The position numbers and the translations under genes were made by a program. The notes beneath the pieces were generated by a model. The model worked only from the letters and a program-made list of their open reading frames with translations, had not been told where the DNA came from and searched no databases. DNA of 64,000 bases from Zychaea mexicana (lineage: Eukaryota; Mucoromycota; Mucoromycetes; Mucorales; Lichtheimiaceae): the NCBI RefSeq assembly GCF_025766255.1, contig NW_026516678.1, positions 186,001-250,000 on the forward strand, given 5' to 3'. Positions 1 to 12,590 of the stretch are shown piece by piece (positions within the stretch are counted from its first letter, which is position 1; each line of letters begins with the position of its first letter).

Positions 1-210
1 ACTGTTGCAGTTCCTGACATGGTGTACATTCTTCCACTCAATAAGCAATTACCAACGACACCAAAAGGATCAGTTTCTCGTAAAAAGGTTATTACGGACT
101 TTGAGCAAGAGATCCAATTAATGTATAGCGCCTTTTCTTGTATAGCTGTTACCGACCTTGCGGTTGCTAATGACACTGATGGTAGTAATAGTTGTATGAT
201 GTATAACTAG
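1..210 (+). CDS. 3' end of a probable AMP-binding (adenylate-forming) enzyme, partial
   Basis: Frame 1 is open from the window edge to a stop at 208-210. Its first ~45 residues resemble the C-terminal end of an adenylation domain: a Pro-Asp-Met-Val lead-in, then an L-P-x-T-P-K-G-S-V-S-R-K stretch that resembles the A10 loop (which carries the catalytic Lys), then a helix ending in a Tyr. Fungal adenylate-forming reductases and acyl-CoA synthetase-like enzymes end this domain in this way. The rest of the protein lies upstream of the window. The last ~20 residues before the stop look like intron or read-through, so the true 3' structure is unclear. Whether the gene is functional cannot be judged. 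Confidence 0.4.
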   Translation, partial: TVAVPDMVYILPLNKQLPTTPKGSVSRKKVITDFEQEIQLMYSAFSCIAVTDLAVANDTDGSNSCMMYN

Positions 211-815
211 CTTTGTATTTCCTCTTCGTCTTGTATGTTTATTTTCAAGTATATTGCTATCATGTATAGTCACCAAAAACATCACGTACTTTAGTTTAGG
301 GGAGCTATCCTGCATACACATCAAACTCTCTAGTTTATACGATAGTAATTTTTTATCCGACATTGTTTGTGCAGGAGGACACAAAAGACTTGTATCGTGT
401 GTTCGGAATGCATTAACCGAACAATCATCTGTGGCTAGACCAGAAAGAAGTCATACCCCTACGTTTCTATAATCTGCATGCATTTGCAGAGCACAGAGCG
501 TACGCCAGTAGGATCACCTTGTTACTTACGTACACGATGCTATGATTACATTGTCGCTAACAGCGATGTTCATCAGCAAGAGCTGATTGGCAACAGAGTA
601 TTAAAAGAAACAAGAGTGAAAATTTAAATCCAATAACGGTCGAAAGTATTGCTTGCTTCGTACATGGAGCAGCTGTTTTGTGGATGGCATACATCTTAGC
701 GGACCCACTGATGCAGGAGGCTAATGATCAGTGTAACAGTATTTAAACACAAAAAAGGAATGCTTTCTTTTTTTTCAACTTTTGCCTTCTTCTGATAATG
801 TATAATTTGGATAAG
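211..815. other. intergenic or decayed coding sequence
   Basis: No intact gene is visible. Around 371-540 the + strand has short protein-like stretches in more than one frame (for example the run F-Y-N-L-H-A-F-A-E-H-R near 462-500), broken by a stop at 410-412. This may be a decayed continuation of the upstream gene or a remnant of another; I could not identify it. The last ~80 bases before 816 are AT-rich and probably serve as promoter for the cyclase gene. Confidence 0.35.
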
Positions 816-2001
816 ATGGCAAAAAAACACCCGTCATATCACCAGCTCCCTATCGATATTAAGTACCCTTCCCATTCTGCTTGGGGAATCTGGGGCGACG
901 ATGATACAATTGGAACACTTAACTTACTTCCAACGAAAGATCACATTATGGAAGTAAGAAAAAGAAAAAGCACGCTAACAACCATCATAAGAATTAAATT
1001 ATATTGATTTGGAAAAATTCTGTCACGACTTTAACTCACAATATCATCCGTTTAAAAAATAGACGCTCGGATTTACCAAAAACAAGCAAGAAGGCAAATT
1101 GATGTTTTCTTTAAGTTGGATTCCCCAGCGACCCAACCGGCACCTTTTTAACAGAGGACATATCCCGCGTACCGTTCGAGCGAGAGCCGATGATATCGAA
1201 ATTGAGCATTATGATGACATTATACTCAGCACTGTGTCACCGACTGAATGGCATAGCTTACGCTCCTTTGCGTGTGCAGATGATACATATTGCCGGTTCT
1301 ATAACGGGGTTCCTGCTGCAGAGCTCGCATCTGGACGGTTTGCAACACAACCGGAAATTACTGGTCGAGCGGTGCTGTTGGATTATGGCAGGTGGCGAGC
1401 TGCTGCCACTGAAGAATATAATCCATTACTAAGGACAGCAATCACTGTTGATGAGCTTCACAAGGTGGCACAGACGCAAGGTATCGAAGATTTCAGCCGG
1501 GGCGATATACTATTGCTACGGACGGGTTGGACCGCCGCATATGAGATTGAAGCAAGACACGCGAATGACACTGGATTCGATCTTATGAAACCACAGTGCC
1601 CTGGAATTGAAGCATCCGAGGATATGTTCCGGTGGCTCTGGAATTGCGGGTTTGCTGCATTGGCTACGGATAGCTTTTCGTTTGAAGCGTTTCCACCCAA
1701 ATGCGATGATGGACCGTCTTGTCGTAAGTTAAACCTGTAGAAACACAATACTGAATACGATCTTTTAGTGAGAAAACGGAACAGATGATGATTATATGTT
1801 TATTTACTTTATCTCCGTTTTACTCTAGATTCTCGGGTTATTGGTGGTTGGGGAATGACAGTAGGTGAGCTTTTCAATCTTGAGGAAATAGCGGAGAGTT
1901 CCGCAACAGATGGAGTGTACGAATATTACTTCACAAGTGGGGTAGAAAACAACAAGGCACAGAAAGCCACACCGTTTTTTAATGCAGTTTGTATCAAATA
2001 A
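816..2001 (+). CDS. cyclase-family protein (PF04199, kynurenine-formamidase-like fold)
   Basis: Three exons (816-953, 1063-1723, 1829-2001) give an in-frame protein of 323 residues. Family landmarks are the N-terminal Trp-Gly-x-x-Asp-Asp followed by G-T-L-N-L-L, a central R-F-Y-N-G, the G-D-I-L-L-L-R-T-G-W strand, and a C-terminal G-G-W-G-M-T-V-G-E-L-F. Bacterial and fungal relatives are metal-dependent hydrolases or cyclases, but the substrate cannot be inferred here. An upstream in-frame ATG at 798 would add six residues; 816 was preferred because it opens the conserved region. The usual metal-site neighbourhood (typically Gln/Asn-Trp-Asp-x-x-x-His) reads Glu-Trp-His-x-x-x-Ser around 1246-1266, so activity is doubtful although the frame is intact. 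Confidence 0.7.
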
Positions 2002-5000
2002 TCAGAATAATAAATGCTTATTTCATACAGCATATCCTTTCTTTTTTGGTTGCAATGATGATTGTGTAGGTGCCTTACTCTAGACATCAATCTGTCATTT
2101 TCTATAGCGTAGCTACTGCTATATCATTAAGAAAATAATGTGCACTTGAATACGAGGGAGAGCAATCATTACTATTTGTTTGCTTCTGTCGGGCTAGTAT
2201 ATGTATGATAGCACGGCGCAGGTCTGTGCATTGGAAACTATCATCTGCGTCAAAAAGTCGAGCGGTGTTGTGTATCCGGTGGATACTTCACCCAGAATGG
2301 CGCTGAAGCATCACTATCATCAAACGAGCAAACTCTCCATTGTATAAATTTATGTGGGATTGAGTTGGAATGGAATTCATATTAGTTGGATTACTCAACC
2401 ACTAACAAGTGTTATTCAATGACATGCACTCGCACTTCTGTGGACAATCCTCCTTTTCGAGAGCATGGATATAGTAACAGCGAATCCAGTGTATACCGAA
2501 ATCACAATAATTGGCCTTCAATTTTTAAATCGTGGTCGGGCTGTGCGGATTTATCAAGCAACCCACCAGTTTTAAACGACTTGCGGTTTAGACCAATATC
2601 GTAGATACGACAAGCTATTATCCTATCATTATACTTGATCACTTTCTGAAAGCTTGGAAAACCTCGTTTTGAAAGAGTTTGAGGCGGCTTGTGATATTGG
2701 ATTATTTCGAGAGATGTCTTATCCGTCCCTCGATCAGCACGATAGAAATTTTGATGGTCGGACAAGGTTTAGACGGATGGGGTTCACAGACCATTTGCAC
2801 TTTAATATAGTTTGCACTTTGATATAGTTGATACAGGTTGATTGTTAGGATGTTATGACCATGTAGTACGTAGCGCGGGTACGACATAATCCTTTGACAC
2901 AATTAATATAAGGAATCGTACAAACGAAAGCTGAGGTGATTAAAAATAAGTGAATGTGCAGGCTATTCTAAGTGCAAAAGTTTAAAAATTAAAGGTGTGC
3001 ACTTACGCTAAATGTCTAGTGCATAATAAACCTTTACTATTTTGGTGATCTGCACTACATGCTGTGGCTATGAGAGCGAAAAATGAGGCGCAGAAAGAAA
3101 GAAAAATTGGTTGTGTCACTCCACAATAGCAACATAGTAGTTGAGCAATTTTTTGAAAGAAAATTGATTACAGAAGAATCTTATGGATAGAAATTAGAAT
3201 AGAAGGCTAGTATATACTGTACATACTGTATTTTGATGGAATCACTATACAGTTTTCTTGTTTACACGGTGCTTAAGTCTCCTTGAGAAATCCGAAAAGG
3301 TAAAACATAGAGTCATCTCCTTTAACTTTATCCTTTTAAGCTTTCTTTGTGTGTGATATTACATAAACAGAAGGAACCGTTGTATGCAGCAGAATGTTAA
3401 TTGATTCAATACATATATGCCGCTCAAGAACACGCAAGGAACGCAGATTTCTCAATCTCTGTAGTGAAATCAGATGTTAATGCTATGATAACATCTTTTT
3501 AGAGACATCTTGCCCATTAATGCGGTGTGGGAATTGTCCAAGTAATTTTGCTTCTTATAAGCTCCATGTGATAACTTACTTGTGGGACATAATACTTCGC
3601 GACACTGACGACGCACTAGTCTTTTAGTTCTGCTACTGATGTTGTCTAGGGCTTATTCCTTTTGCAATCGAAGGGTGCTACTATATTAGCAACAAGATAA
3701 ACAATAACGACCTTTTTAGTTCTTCACTGAAGCAGCAAAATGTCCAATCTGAAATCTCATGCCTAAAACTATACTCTGATGTAGCGAGGGCATGCTCATG
3801 TTCGAATAAGTGATGGAATTTGATAGGGTACACTGATAGTAGTATATTCTGCAAAAACGGCAAGAGCATTGGGTTCCAGTTCTGTTGTTTTTGTGGTCCA
3901 GGTATGTCCATGGTGGTAGAATAGCTCTCTCCAATCTATATAAACAGATATGGTTCGCGATCTAGCCCCATAAATACCATCAACCAAACAACGAACGTGA
4001 ATTTAAGAGGCCAGCAGCCACACACAAGATATAAGTTGGAGTAACATCTGTTTAGTGATCCTGTCAAATCACGTTCAGTATCTGATACAGTCTGCAGTGT
4101 GACACAGACTGCAACGAATATCGCTCAGTCAATTAGACAAAAAAAGCAACTTGATACTGATCAGAACGATAATAAAGTGAGAAGAGAATGATATGTCTCA
4201 GTTTATATGTCTCATAGTTACACCTTGTGCTGTTGCCAAGTAAGCGAGCAATAACAAGATGATGAACTCATTGTTAAAGGGAGCCTATTTATACATTCGA
4301 GAAACCAAACTCTAAATTTGCTAATAAATTGCATGGATATGCTATTCAGAGCCTAGGAAAAAAAAGTTCAGTTCCGTGAGAGCGAAACAGTTCCCCCTTC
4401 GTTTTCCTGCAGATAGCATGGTTCCGTATAGGATACATCAGCAGCAACAGCAGCAGCAAGTTCCTCATTGTTCGCTAGTATGTCGGTTGGGGAAAGCAGG
4501 ATGCAAACGGAAATCAAGGAAATTGGCTCAAGGAGGGGATGGAAGGAGAGCAAAAGAAAATAAGAAACAGAATCAGGGACAGCTAAACCGAGATAGGAAG
4601 GAGCAATCAGTTATATTTAAAGGTCAAGGAAAACCTTGTGTAGCACGCTCTGTTACACATAATTTCACTTTAAATCAATTTTGTCCTTTTTGCCATTTTC
4701 TTTTTCTTTATCCAAAAGGTCCTTTTCTTTCTTTCTCTTCCTTTTTCTTCTTTCTTTACAAAAGCTCGTCTTTACGGCTCACCCAACTCGCTCCCTTCCC
4801 CTTCCTTACGTAGTTTGAAAGCTACATCCCGCATACATTAAAAAGTCTACATACTGTGAAGAGCTGGTATCTCTCCCAGTTTCCATAAAACCCCGCCCTT
4901 TCCTTGTTCCGTATATTCCATTACCTGTTAGAGGTATATCATCCAACGCCACGGCAGCACCAACAACACCAACAACAGAGCCGAAAACAGTAAAATAACA

Positions 5001-5005
5001 TCACC
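2002..5005. other. intergenic region upstream of chitin synthase
   Basis: No gene found on either strand. The longest open frames (for example 4376-4813 +) are low-complexity and match nothing recognisable. A pyrimidine-rich stretch at about 4680-4765, followed by CT/CA-rich sequence up to the ATG at 5006, looks like a fungal promoter and 5' leader. Confidence 0.5.
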
Positions 5006-8000
5006 ATGTACCGAAGTCCGCCACCAGTGCATAGCAAAAACGACTACGATCAATACGCAATGCAAGAGACGCATTTCTCGCCTCGTCACGGCGGAGGCTC
5101 ACCGTTTGCAGATCCGTTTCCAGTTGACAACCAACCTTTGCTCCGGCCTCAGCACTCCGGCACTGGCTCGCCCTTCATGGGCCATACCCCGCCACCCATG
5201 GGCTCGCCTCGTCCACAGTTTGGTTACCAACCTGGATCCCCGGGTAACGCACACTATGGCGAAGCACCCAGACGCGTGCCACGACGATACAAGACGAGTA
5301 AGGAAAAAGCCAGCTGCTATGTGGATGAAGAACTGCTACGCGCTATAGAACAGCTATAATAACTGTTATATTACAACTACTTGCATACATATAACAGCCC
5401 GAAAGGTAAAGCTGACCCGCGGTAACCTTGTGCTCGATTGTCCTGTGCCTACACGATATCTCCAAGCCGTTCCCATCAAGGAATCCAAAGAATTTACACA
5501 TATGAGATACACAGCTGCCACATGCGATCCAAAAGATTTCGCAACCTCGGGGTATACTTTGCGCCAGCAGCTCTTGGAGCGACAGACTGAACTTTTCATT
5601 GTTTTGACCATGTATAATGTAAGAAGGATGTCTCTCTTGCCGGAAGGGATAGATGGAAAGGATTTTTACGAAAAAAAACTAAGCAAACAACAACACGATA
5701 CTTTGCAGGAAGATGAGATCCTGTTTGCTCGTACAATGCACGGTGTGATGAAGAACATTGCACATTTATGTGGACGTGATCGATCCAAAACTTGGGGTCA
5801 TAATGGATGGCAGGTTAGTTATCTCTATAGCAAATTATCTTTCAAAGGCAGGATACAACTTATTTACATCCTATAATAGAAAGTTGTGGTTTGCGTGGTA
5901 TCGGATGGTCGTAACAAGATCAATCAGCGAACTCTGTCACTGCTGGCCACACTCGGCGTCTATCAAGACGGTGTTGCTAAGAACATGGTCGGTGACAAGG
6001 AGGTTACTGGCCATATTTACGAGGTAAATTACTATATTGCATCATTAATATCGTTATTGTTTAAGCTGACGACGAGAGGAGAGGGAACGGTATGCTGTCA
6101 GTGACTAACCAAAAAAAATACAGTATACCACTCAACTTTCGGTCGATCCAGAAATGAAATTCAAGGGTGCCGACAAGGGCATGACGCCATGCCAGATGCT
6201 GTTCTGCTTGAAGGAAAAGAACCAGAAAAAGATCAACTCGCATCGTTGGTTTCTGCAAGCCTTTGGTCCGTTGATCCAGCCAAATGTCTGTGTTCTAATT
6301 GACGTGGGAACACGGCCTGGTGGTACGTCGATCTATCATTTATGGAAGTCATTTGATATCAACTCCAATATCGCTGGTGCCTGTGGTGAGATTCGTGCCA
6401 TGACCGGCACTGCCGGTGTCGCTCTACTCAACCCACTTGTCGCTGCTCAGAATTTTGAATACAAAATGTCCAATATTCTCGACAAGCCTCTTGAATCTGT
6501 CTTTGGGTATATTTCTGTCTTGCCTGGCGCTTTCTCAGCATATCGTTATGTGGCTCTCCAAAACGATGTCAATGGCCATGGTCCACTTGAAAAGTACTTT
6601 TTGGGCGAGACAATGCATGGTAGTGATGCCGATATTTTTACTGCCAACATGTACCTCGCTGAGGATCGTATTCTTTGTTACGAGGTAAAGTGTAGAAATA
6701 TCTTTTGTGGAAATATACCGCTTTTTCCTTTCCTAAACTTCCATTTTCATATTGTGGTTCATAGCTGGTGGCCAAAAAGAACTCCCACTATGTTCTTCAC
6801 TATGTTAACAGTAGTTATGGTGAGACTGATGTTCCCGATACTGTTGCAGAATTGATCTCTCAACGTCGTCGTTGGCTTAACGGTAAGTTAGCAAAAAAGA
6901 AAAGAAGTGGCAATGGTGCTGAATCGCAAAGTTGTGGGGCAAACAAGCAGAGCAGATAATAACTCTTCTTTTCATAACACAGGTTCATTTTTTGCTGGTG
7001 TTTATGCTTTGTGGCATTGGCGTAAAGTTTGGTCATCTGACCATTCCATTTTCCGTAAACTCTTCTTCATGATTGAGAACTTGTACAGCACTTACAACAT
7101 GATTTTTTCCTGGTTTGCAATCGTAAGTACTCGTTTTCAAAATCAGCGCTTTTGGTACTTTTCGAAAAATGACGGTAGTTCATAACTGATATAATATGGT
7201 GATGTGTTTGTTATACACAGGGCAACTTTTATTTGACTTTTTACATCCTTACAAAAGCATTAAGTGCTGATTCGCTGGATCCGAAGCCCTTTTCGGGCGA
7301 GATTGCCAACTATCTACACGTTGGTCTCAACTACGTCTACTGTCTACTGATGATTATTCAGTTTATTATTGCTCTGGGTAACCGTCCTCAAGGCTCCAAG
7401 TTCTTGTACACTGCTAGTATGATCTTCTTTGCTTTACTGATGGGATACATGCTGTTCGTCACGGTTTGGATCACGATTGTCGGTATTACTGCCGTTGTTG
7501 AGGACACTGATGCTTCATTTACTGCCATGATGGGTGAAAGTATGTTCCGCAACATTGTTGTTTCCGTCTGCGCTACCTACGTTATGTATTTCGTAGCGTC
7601 TTTCATGTTTCTAGACCCATGGCATATGTTCACTAGTTTCATCCAATGTAAGTATCATACTGTCAGGATTTTATACCAAACTAATTGGAGTATTGATGCT
7701 GATGAGAAAACTGCTTTGATGTAAATAGATATTTTCCTCAGCCCCTCCTACATCAACATCTTGAACGTATACGCATTCTGTAACATCCACGACGTTTCGT
7801 GGGGTACCAAAGGTGATAACAAGGTTAATACGGATCTCGGTGTCGTCAAATCCGATAAGGACGAATCTGGTGAACATACTGCTGAAATTGACTTGCCGAC
7901 GGAGCAAAAGGACATCAACGAAGCATATGAAGCTGCATGTATCGAATTACAACGCAAGCCTGAGGAGGAACCAGAGCATCGTGACGCTCAAACCAAGCAG

Positions 8001-8228
8001 GAGGATTACTATAAGGCTTTCCGTACAAACCTTATCTTGTTCTGGATTATTTCGAACCTTTTATTGATCATTGCTATTACCAGCGTTTCTGCATTCTCCT
8101 GGATGGGTGATTTTGAGACCCGAAGCACAATTTATCTTGGTTTTATTTTGTGGTCTGTAGCAGGCCTTTCGGTTATTCGCTTCTGTGGCGCCACACTGTA
8201 CCTTATTTTCAGAATTTTTACTGGCTAG
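5006..8228 (+). CDS. CHS: chitin synthase, division 1 (GT2 family)
   Basis: Nine exons (5006-5297, 5398-5618, 5709-5813, 5880-6023, 6124-6684, 6765-6882, 6983-7122, 7221-7647, 7729-8228) encode about 835 residues. The enzyme polymerises GlcNAc from UDP-GlcNAc at the plasma membrane. Order of parts: a Pro/Gly/Ser-rich disordered N-terminus (1-97), the chitin-synthase N domain (from ~98), the GT2 core, the acceptor-site Leu-Ala-Glu-Asp-Arg (Asp435), the signature Q-R-R-R-W (474-478), and a C-terminal part with about seven membrane segments. The family sequence requires the Met-Tyr-Asn / Glu-Asp-Glu junction, so 5619-5708 is treated as an intron although it is open and 90 bases long. The acceptor of the last intron is the AG at 7727-7728, which gives the conserved frame. 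Length and motifs fit an active class I-III enzyme. Confidence 0.95.
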
Positions 8229-10344
8229 TTTATATTTAGTCTATACATATTTATATTCCCTTATAGTCTCTCTTTCTACGTATTCTTTATATATACATTT
8301 CTTACCTCCATTATTATATTTAACCAAAAAGCAGTGTGTATTTTGCTTAACGCAACGGCTTTACATATTAGGTATTAAAATATATCAGTAGCAATTATGT
8401 AGACGACAACTAGTATCTGTGCTAGGTTTAAGGGATGTACATATGTGATAGACATAATATACATATGCAAATGTTGTTTTCTTTCAAACATTGGACTAAA
8501 ATGAGAGACAAACGTTGCCACTCAAATTCTATGGCTGCTCTTCATTACTCTTTTAGTATTGGGTGTTGCGGCTTGGGCAAAAGTTCAAAGAGCAATTTGT
8601 CGTTCCTTTCGGACATCAAAGCGACTTTCCAAGGCCTTGTAAGGCTCAAAAGGCCAATACGGTGGTCATACTATCATCGTCAGCAGCCCGATAATTCCCC
8701 CAGGACTTAGTGATATACGGATATGGGTTGTATGCTACAATTTTACTGCTGCAGCGCCATCATAAATGTTTTACGAGGTTTTCTATTGATTGAATCAGGC
8801 TTATTGAATAAAAAATGGACATGTTTTCCCTGTCTAAGCCCCAGATGATAATGCAAGTTCTGCATGCTCGAACGCCTTCTATAGCATGTTGTTCCCACAT
8901 ATGTTCCTTTCATCTTCTTTTCTTCTGCTTTGCCGCTCATAGTTCAGCGCTCGGCCATCGAGTATACCACATGTGCACTTACTGGTAATAATATAGCCTC
9001 TTTCATAACAAGCTCTTTGTCGAATCACAAGCTATATAATGGTTGCTAACCAAGGGTGTGATATGCAGCTACTGTATTCCTACCAGTACTGGTCGGCAAA
9101 TACATGAGCCTATGGGTAAATAGGCTCAGTAGCACCATTCCAGCTATAGTCGAAAGCTTATCCTAATTTATGCTAAATTTTCGTAGTCAAGGAAGAGGCA
9201 GCATCAATTAAGCGCTTGTTGAAGCCCATTATCGAACAAGTTCGAAAGATCACGAAAAGATTATCGCCCTTGCCAACATTTTCCCTGATGTCCTCAAAGA
9301 TAGCAAGATAGAAAATCAATTATCATGTAGACGCTGGTACTGTGAGCCGGACGTTTTATCGGATCATCGCGACGAGCGACCGTTCCATTTTGTGCTTCAG
9401 TTCTCCAAAACCCACGAAAGCTCGATGCGCAAACACAACTTGCCTTCTTAGACTGGTATGGACGGGCGGCATGTACCATTCTGTGCTACTCGGACACCTT
9501 GTTCCAATCGCCGCGATATACTGACGACAATATGTGCCTTCACATATAAACCAAGTTTTATTATACCAATACACGCAACGGCTTGGTAGCAAAGCTGCGC
9601 TTTATGCGAATAAGCCAGCCTAGAAGACGTAGAAACGTGGAAGCACTAGCTGACAAGGAGAATATGGACAAGCGTACCGCTTTGGGGACATGGAGTCTGA
9701 ATATTGAAAAGCTCAGTAAACTGCCACGTTACGCACTACCATGAAATAGGTCAAGGAGATCACAGTATATTCAAACCACTCTGACCAAAGATTGCGACAG
9801 CGACGACGAAGAGTCCCTAGTGCTACATACCTATTTAGCATGACTGCCGCCACGCGTTTATAAGACTTACAATGGATCACCAACGCTTTTAATCCATCGC
9901 TAATGGGTACCGCCATAAATGTTTATATTTCTGTTTTTAATAAATCGGACAAAACCACCGGCACCGACGATAAGGAGAAAAGATATAAGAAAGATACAAG
10001 GCTATCGGAATTTATCTTTACGTAGATGTTTGTGAACCACGCCATCATCCTATTGATTCAATAAGAAGAAATATACAGCGCTGTATATTTTGGTTTATCT
10101 TGTAAGATGCTCGAATGCTTATAAGCAGCATAAGCATTTGGTACATATATCATAGTTGGTCCCTTGAAATGAAAGAGAAAGGGTCAGCCACCTGATGTAA
10201 CACGGATGTGCGGTGGATATAGGATCCGATGCAATCGATTTAATTGGTTGAATCAGTTACATACAATTATGTTCCTGGCATTGAGGGCTCCCGCTTGCAT
10301 TTTTTACGGGTTCTTTCTTCGTTTGTTCAAATCGTTGTTGAACA
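8229..10344. other. intergenic, possibly with decayed coding remnants
   Basis: No intact gene. Between about 9200 and 9450 one + frame is protein-like for ~80 codons (it includes Phe-Pro-Asp-Val-Leu-Lys-Asp and Arg-Pro-Phe-His-Phe-Val-Leu) before a stop. Near 9780-9900 another short acidic run appears. Neither could be identified. AT-rich sequence dominates elsewhere. Confidence 0.4.
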
Positions 10345-11048
10345 ATGTCGACATCACACTTTCGTTTACCTTATGGTTATAGTGGCGCACCTCCTTGGCC
10401 GTCATTGTATTGGCCATTTGGACCGGGTTTTGAGCCAGTCAATCTGATCGCCGATGTTCCTCATTCTCTATATTATCTTCAAGGTGAATTTCGCTCAAGT
10501 ATGTGTTTTATAACACTAGGATAAAGACTAACGCTTAAATGGCTCTATCAAGATATTTGGCGATATACCATGGTTTGGTCCGTGCTGTTTGCACTCGTTG
10601 TCTATCTACCGGCAGGTAAGCTGCGAAAATTGGTCCCGAACAGACACGCTCTATTGTACTTATTTATATACAAGCTAAAATACATAATGCATGCAGGCAT
10701 TTGGGCATTTCTGATGTTTGCTAAAGCACGGACATTACGCTGGTACACACTAATAATGATTCCCATCATTTTTGTGGTGGCTGGCTCACTCGCATCCTTT
10801 GTCATTGGAAGCATAATTGGTAAGCGCATGAAACGATTGTAAAGCGAAGGAAAAGATGTGATATAATTCACATATATTATTCACATGAATATTAAACTTT
10901 TACATACATAAAATCAGGTGTTGCTTTAGCGTTTGTTTACAATGCTGGGTTCTTTGTGATGTCCACATGGATTCCATTTCTATGGGCCCTCATTCAAATC
11001 CTAGTCGTCATGGTAGGGAGTTATTCGACCATCACCACCATTCTATGA
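10345..11048 (+). CDS. TMEM170-like multi-pass membrane protein
   Basis: Four exons (10345-10483, 10553-10615, 10697-10819, 10918-11048) join in frame to 151 residues. A short Pro-rich N-terminus ends in Gly-Pro-Gly-Phe-Glu-Pro, followed by at least three hydrophobic segments: one at residues ~50-80 with a Y-L-P-A-G turn, one with a Gly/Ser-rich G-S-L-A-S-F core, and one or two at the C-terminus. The pattern W-x(n)-P-A-G-x-x-A followed by two further Gly-rich helices matches the TMEM170 family (PF10190), which in animals is linked to ER and nuclear-envelope shape. The family call is by pattern and not certain. All junctions are GT-AG. The gene converges on the NAA40 gene, with 110 bases between the stop codons. 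Confidence 0.65.
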
Positions 11049-11158
11049 CGAAACTTCTACTTCCTCGTTCCCTTCGTGGCATTGTGGATAAGCTGGACCT
11101 TGTCTCTCCTTTTCTTTTGTCGTGCAACTTGCATAATTTACCCTCCTCCATTTGCATC

Positions 11159-12380
11159 TCATTGTTTACACAACACACTTCCATTTTCAATTTGGTGGTT
11201 ACACGGCTTGCTGAGAATTTCATAATCGAATCGACGGGCCCGTAATGCCGAAAGACATGCGCCTGGTGATATCTCATCCAACGTGAACCTATTTTGCATT
11301 CATCATAACCTCATTTGTCAGTTTACCCTTACTACTCAGCATATAACAACGTACACTACTATTAATAATTTTCCTAATACATGAAGGCAACATACCCTAA
11401 TTTTTCAGTATAAAGTCGAAATGCGCCCTTGTTTGCTTTAAATAGGCCCAACCCAGATCATCAATACGCGTTCAAGGTATTACATTGTTCGTTTGTTTTC
11501 TTGTTTTTACCTTTGAATACGGTCAGCATGACTTTATCCATATGCCAATAGCTGCCGATACGTTCGAGTAATCGCATTAAGAATTCACCAAGCCCACGTC
11601 CCCGTGCACTGAAAACAAGCTGAACTTCGAAACTACAATGTCAAATACCACATTCAGTTGCTTAGATTCTTGTATCCACGCTCATTTTTCCATCCCACCT
11701 CTTCTACCTCATCTTACCAATAAGCGGCTTGCGCCATGACATCATCATCCATCGTTTCCTCGTGCAACATTTGGAATGATAAGAATCCTTTCAACTCTGA
11801 TGGATTTGATGCTGCCCTGGCAACGAGGTACCGCATTTCCGGCGCGCGCATTTCTTTCTTTTTCTGTTCTTCGTCCCATCCATCATTCGATTTTGCGTAC
11901 CTGTTGCAAGATCATGTTATATGTCAGCTTTTCTAGCTCTTAATGTCTATGTGTATAAATTGAATCGGTAAAGGCGCAGTGGGATTGAAGAAATGTATGA
12001 AATACTGCATGTACATGTCATATAGGTTGGTCTTGACGAGTTCAAAGGCCCATATTTTTAAGTGCTCAGGCATGTCGTTCACTGTATAGAAATCTATGAC
12101 GAGATCATCTCTTATAGTCATGATTTTCAGTTAAAGCAATTCGGCAGTCAATAAATTAGTGAGACAATTACGACGTTGAGCAGAAAACATACAATGCTAA
12201 CCTTTCAAACTTGATTGGTCTCTCCAGGAACGGAATGAGATTCACGACCTGAACATGAGACAATCAGCAAAATCGTAGCAACCTTGAATAAAAAGGTAAA
12301 TGTCTAAACATGTCTTTTTCTTCCATTTTCACCTTGTTTGCTTTGGCGACGTAGTCATCCTTTTCAACATATATAGGCAT
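11159..12380 (-). CDS. NAA40: N-alpha-acetyltransferase 40 (NatD), histone H4/H2A-specific
   Basis: Seven exons read from the minus strand (12333-12380, 12202-12248, 12015-12110, 11718-11900, 11511-11632, 11396-11435, 11159-11288) give 221 residues, close to human NAA40 (237). The family acetylates the N-terminal Ser of histones H4 and H2A. Evidence: the segment W-A-F-E-L-V-K-T-N-L, which aligns with the family's W-A-F-D-L-T-K-T-N; a GNAT core with F-E-V-Q-L; the acetyl-CoA loop R-G-R-G-L-G (135-140); then V-M-L-T-V-F-K and an L-D-E-I-S-P motif near the end. No single exon shows this alone, and the 40-base and 47-base exons were placed by phase and homology. The ATG at 12380 is the only in-frame start in the first exon. 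An additional upstream exon cannot be excluded. Confidence 0.88.
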
Positions 12381-12590
12381 ATTGAAGTGTTTGTGTATGT
12401 CTAAAATGACAGGCAGAGCAAATCGGACCTGTATTAGCGGATATATTGCTTTCAACTCGCTGTTGAAACAAACTCTCGCTGCTACTAGTAATGGAAGGCC
12501 CCCTCAAAATAGCTTCGTATACCAACTTTTGCAATAGAGTAGTATATGTATCAGGCGATAGTATACTAGTATTTAGGTAAAGAGTTTATT

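Noticed and set aside
1099..1740. Apparent single-exon start of the cyclase at 1099, or a frameshift near 1150
   Set aside because: Splicing 953 to 1063 keeps the frame without any shift and adds the conserved N-terminal motif, so neither a late start nor a frameshift is needed.
4376..4813. 145-codon + frame upstream of chitin synthase
   Set aside because: Low-complexity, Lys/Phe-rich, overlaps a pyrimidine-rich promoter-like tract and shows no family feature.
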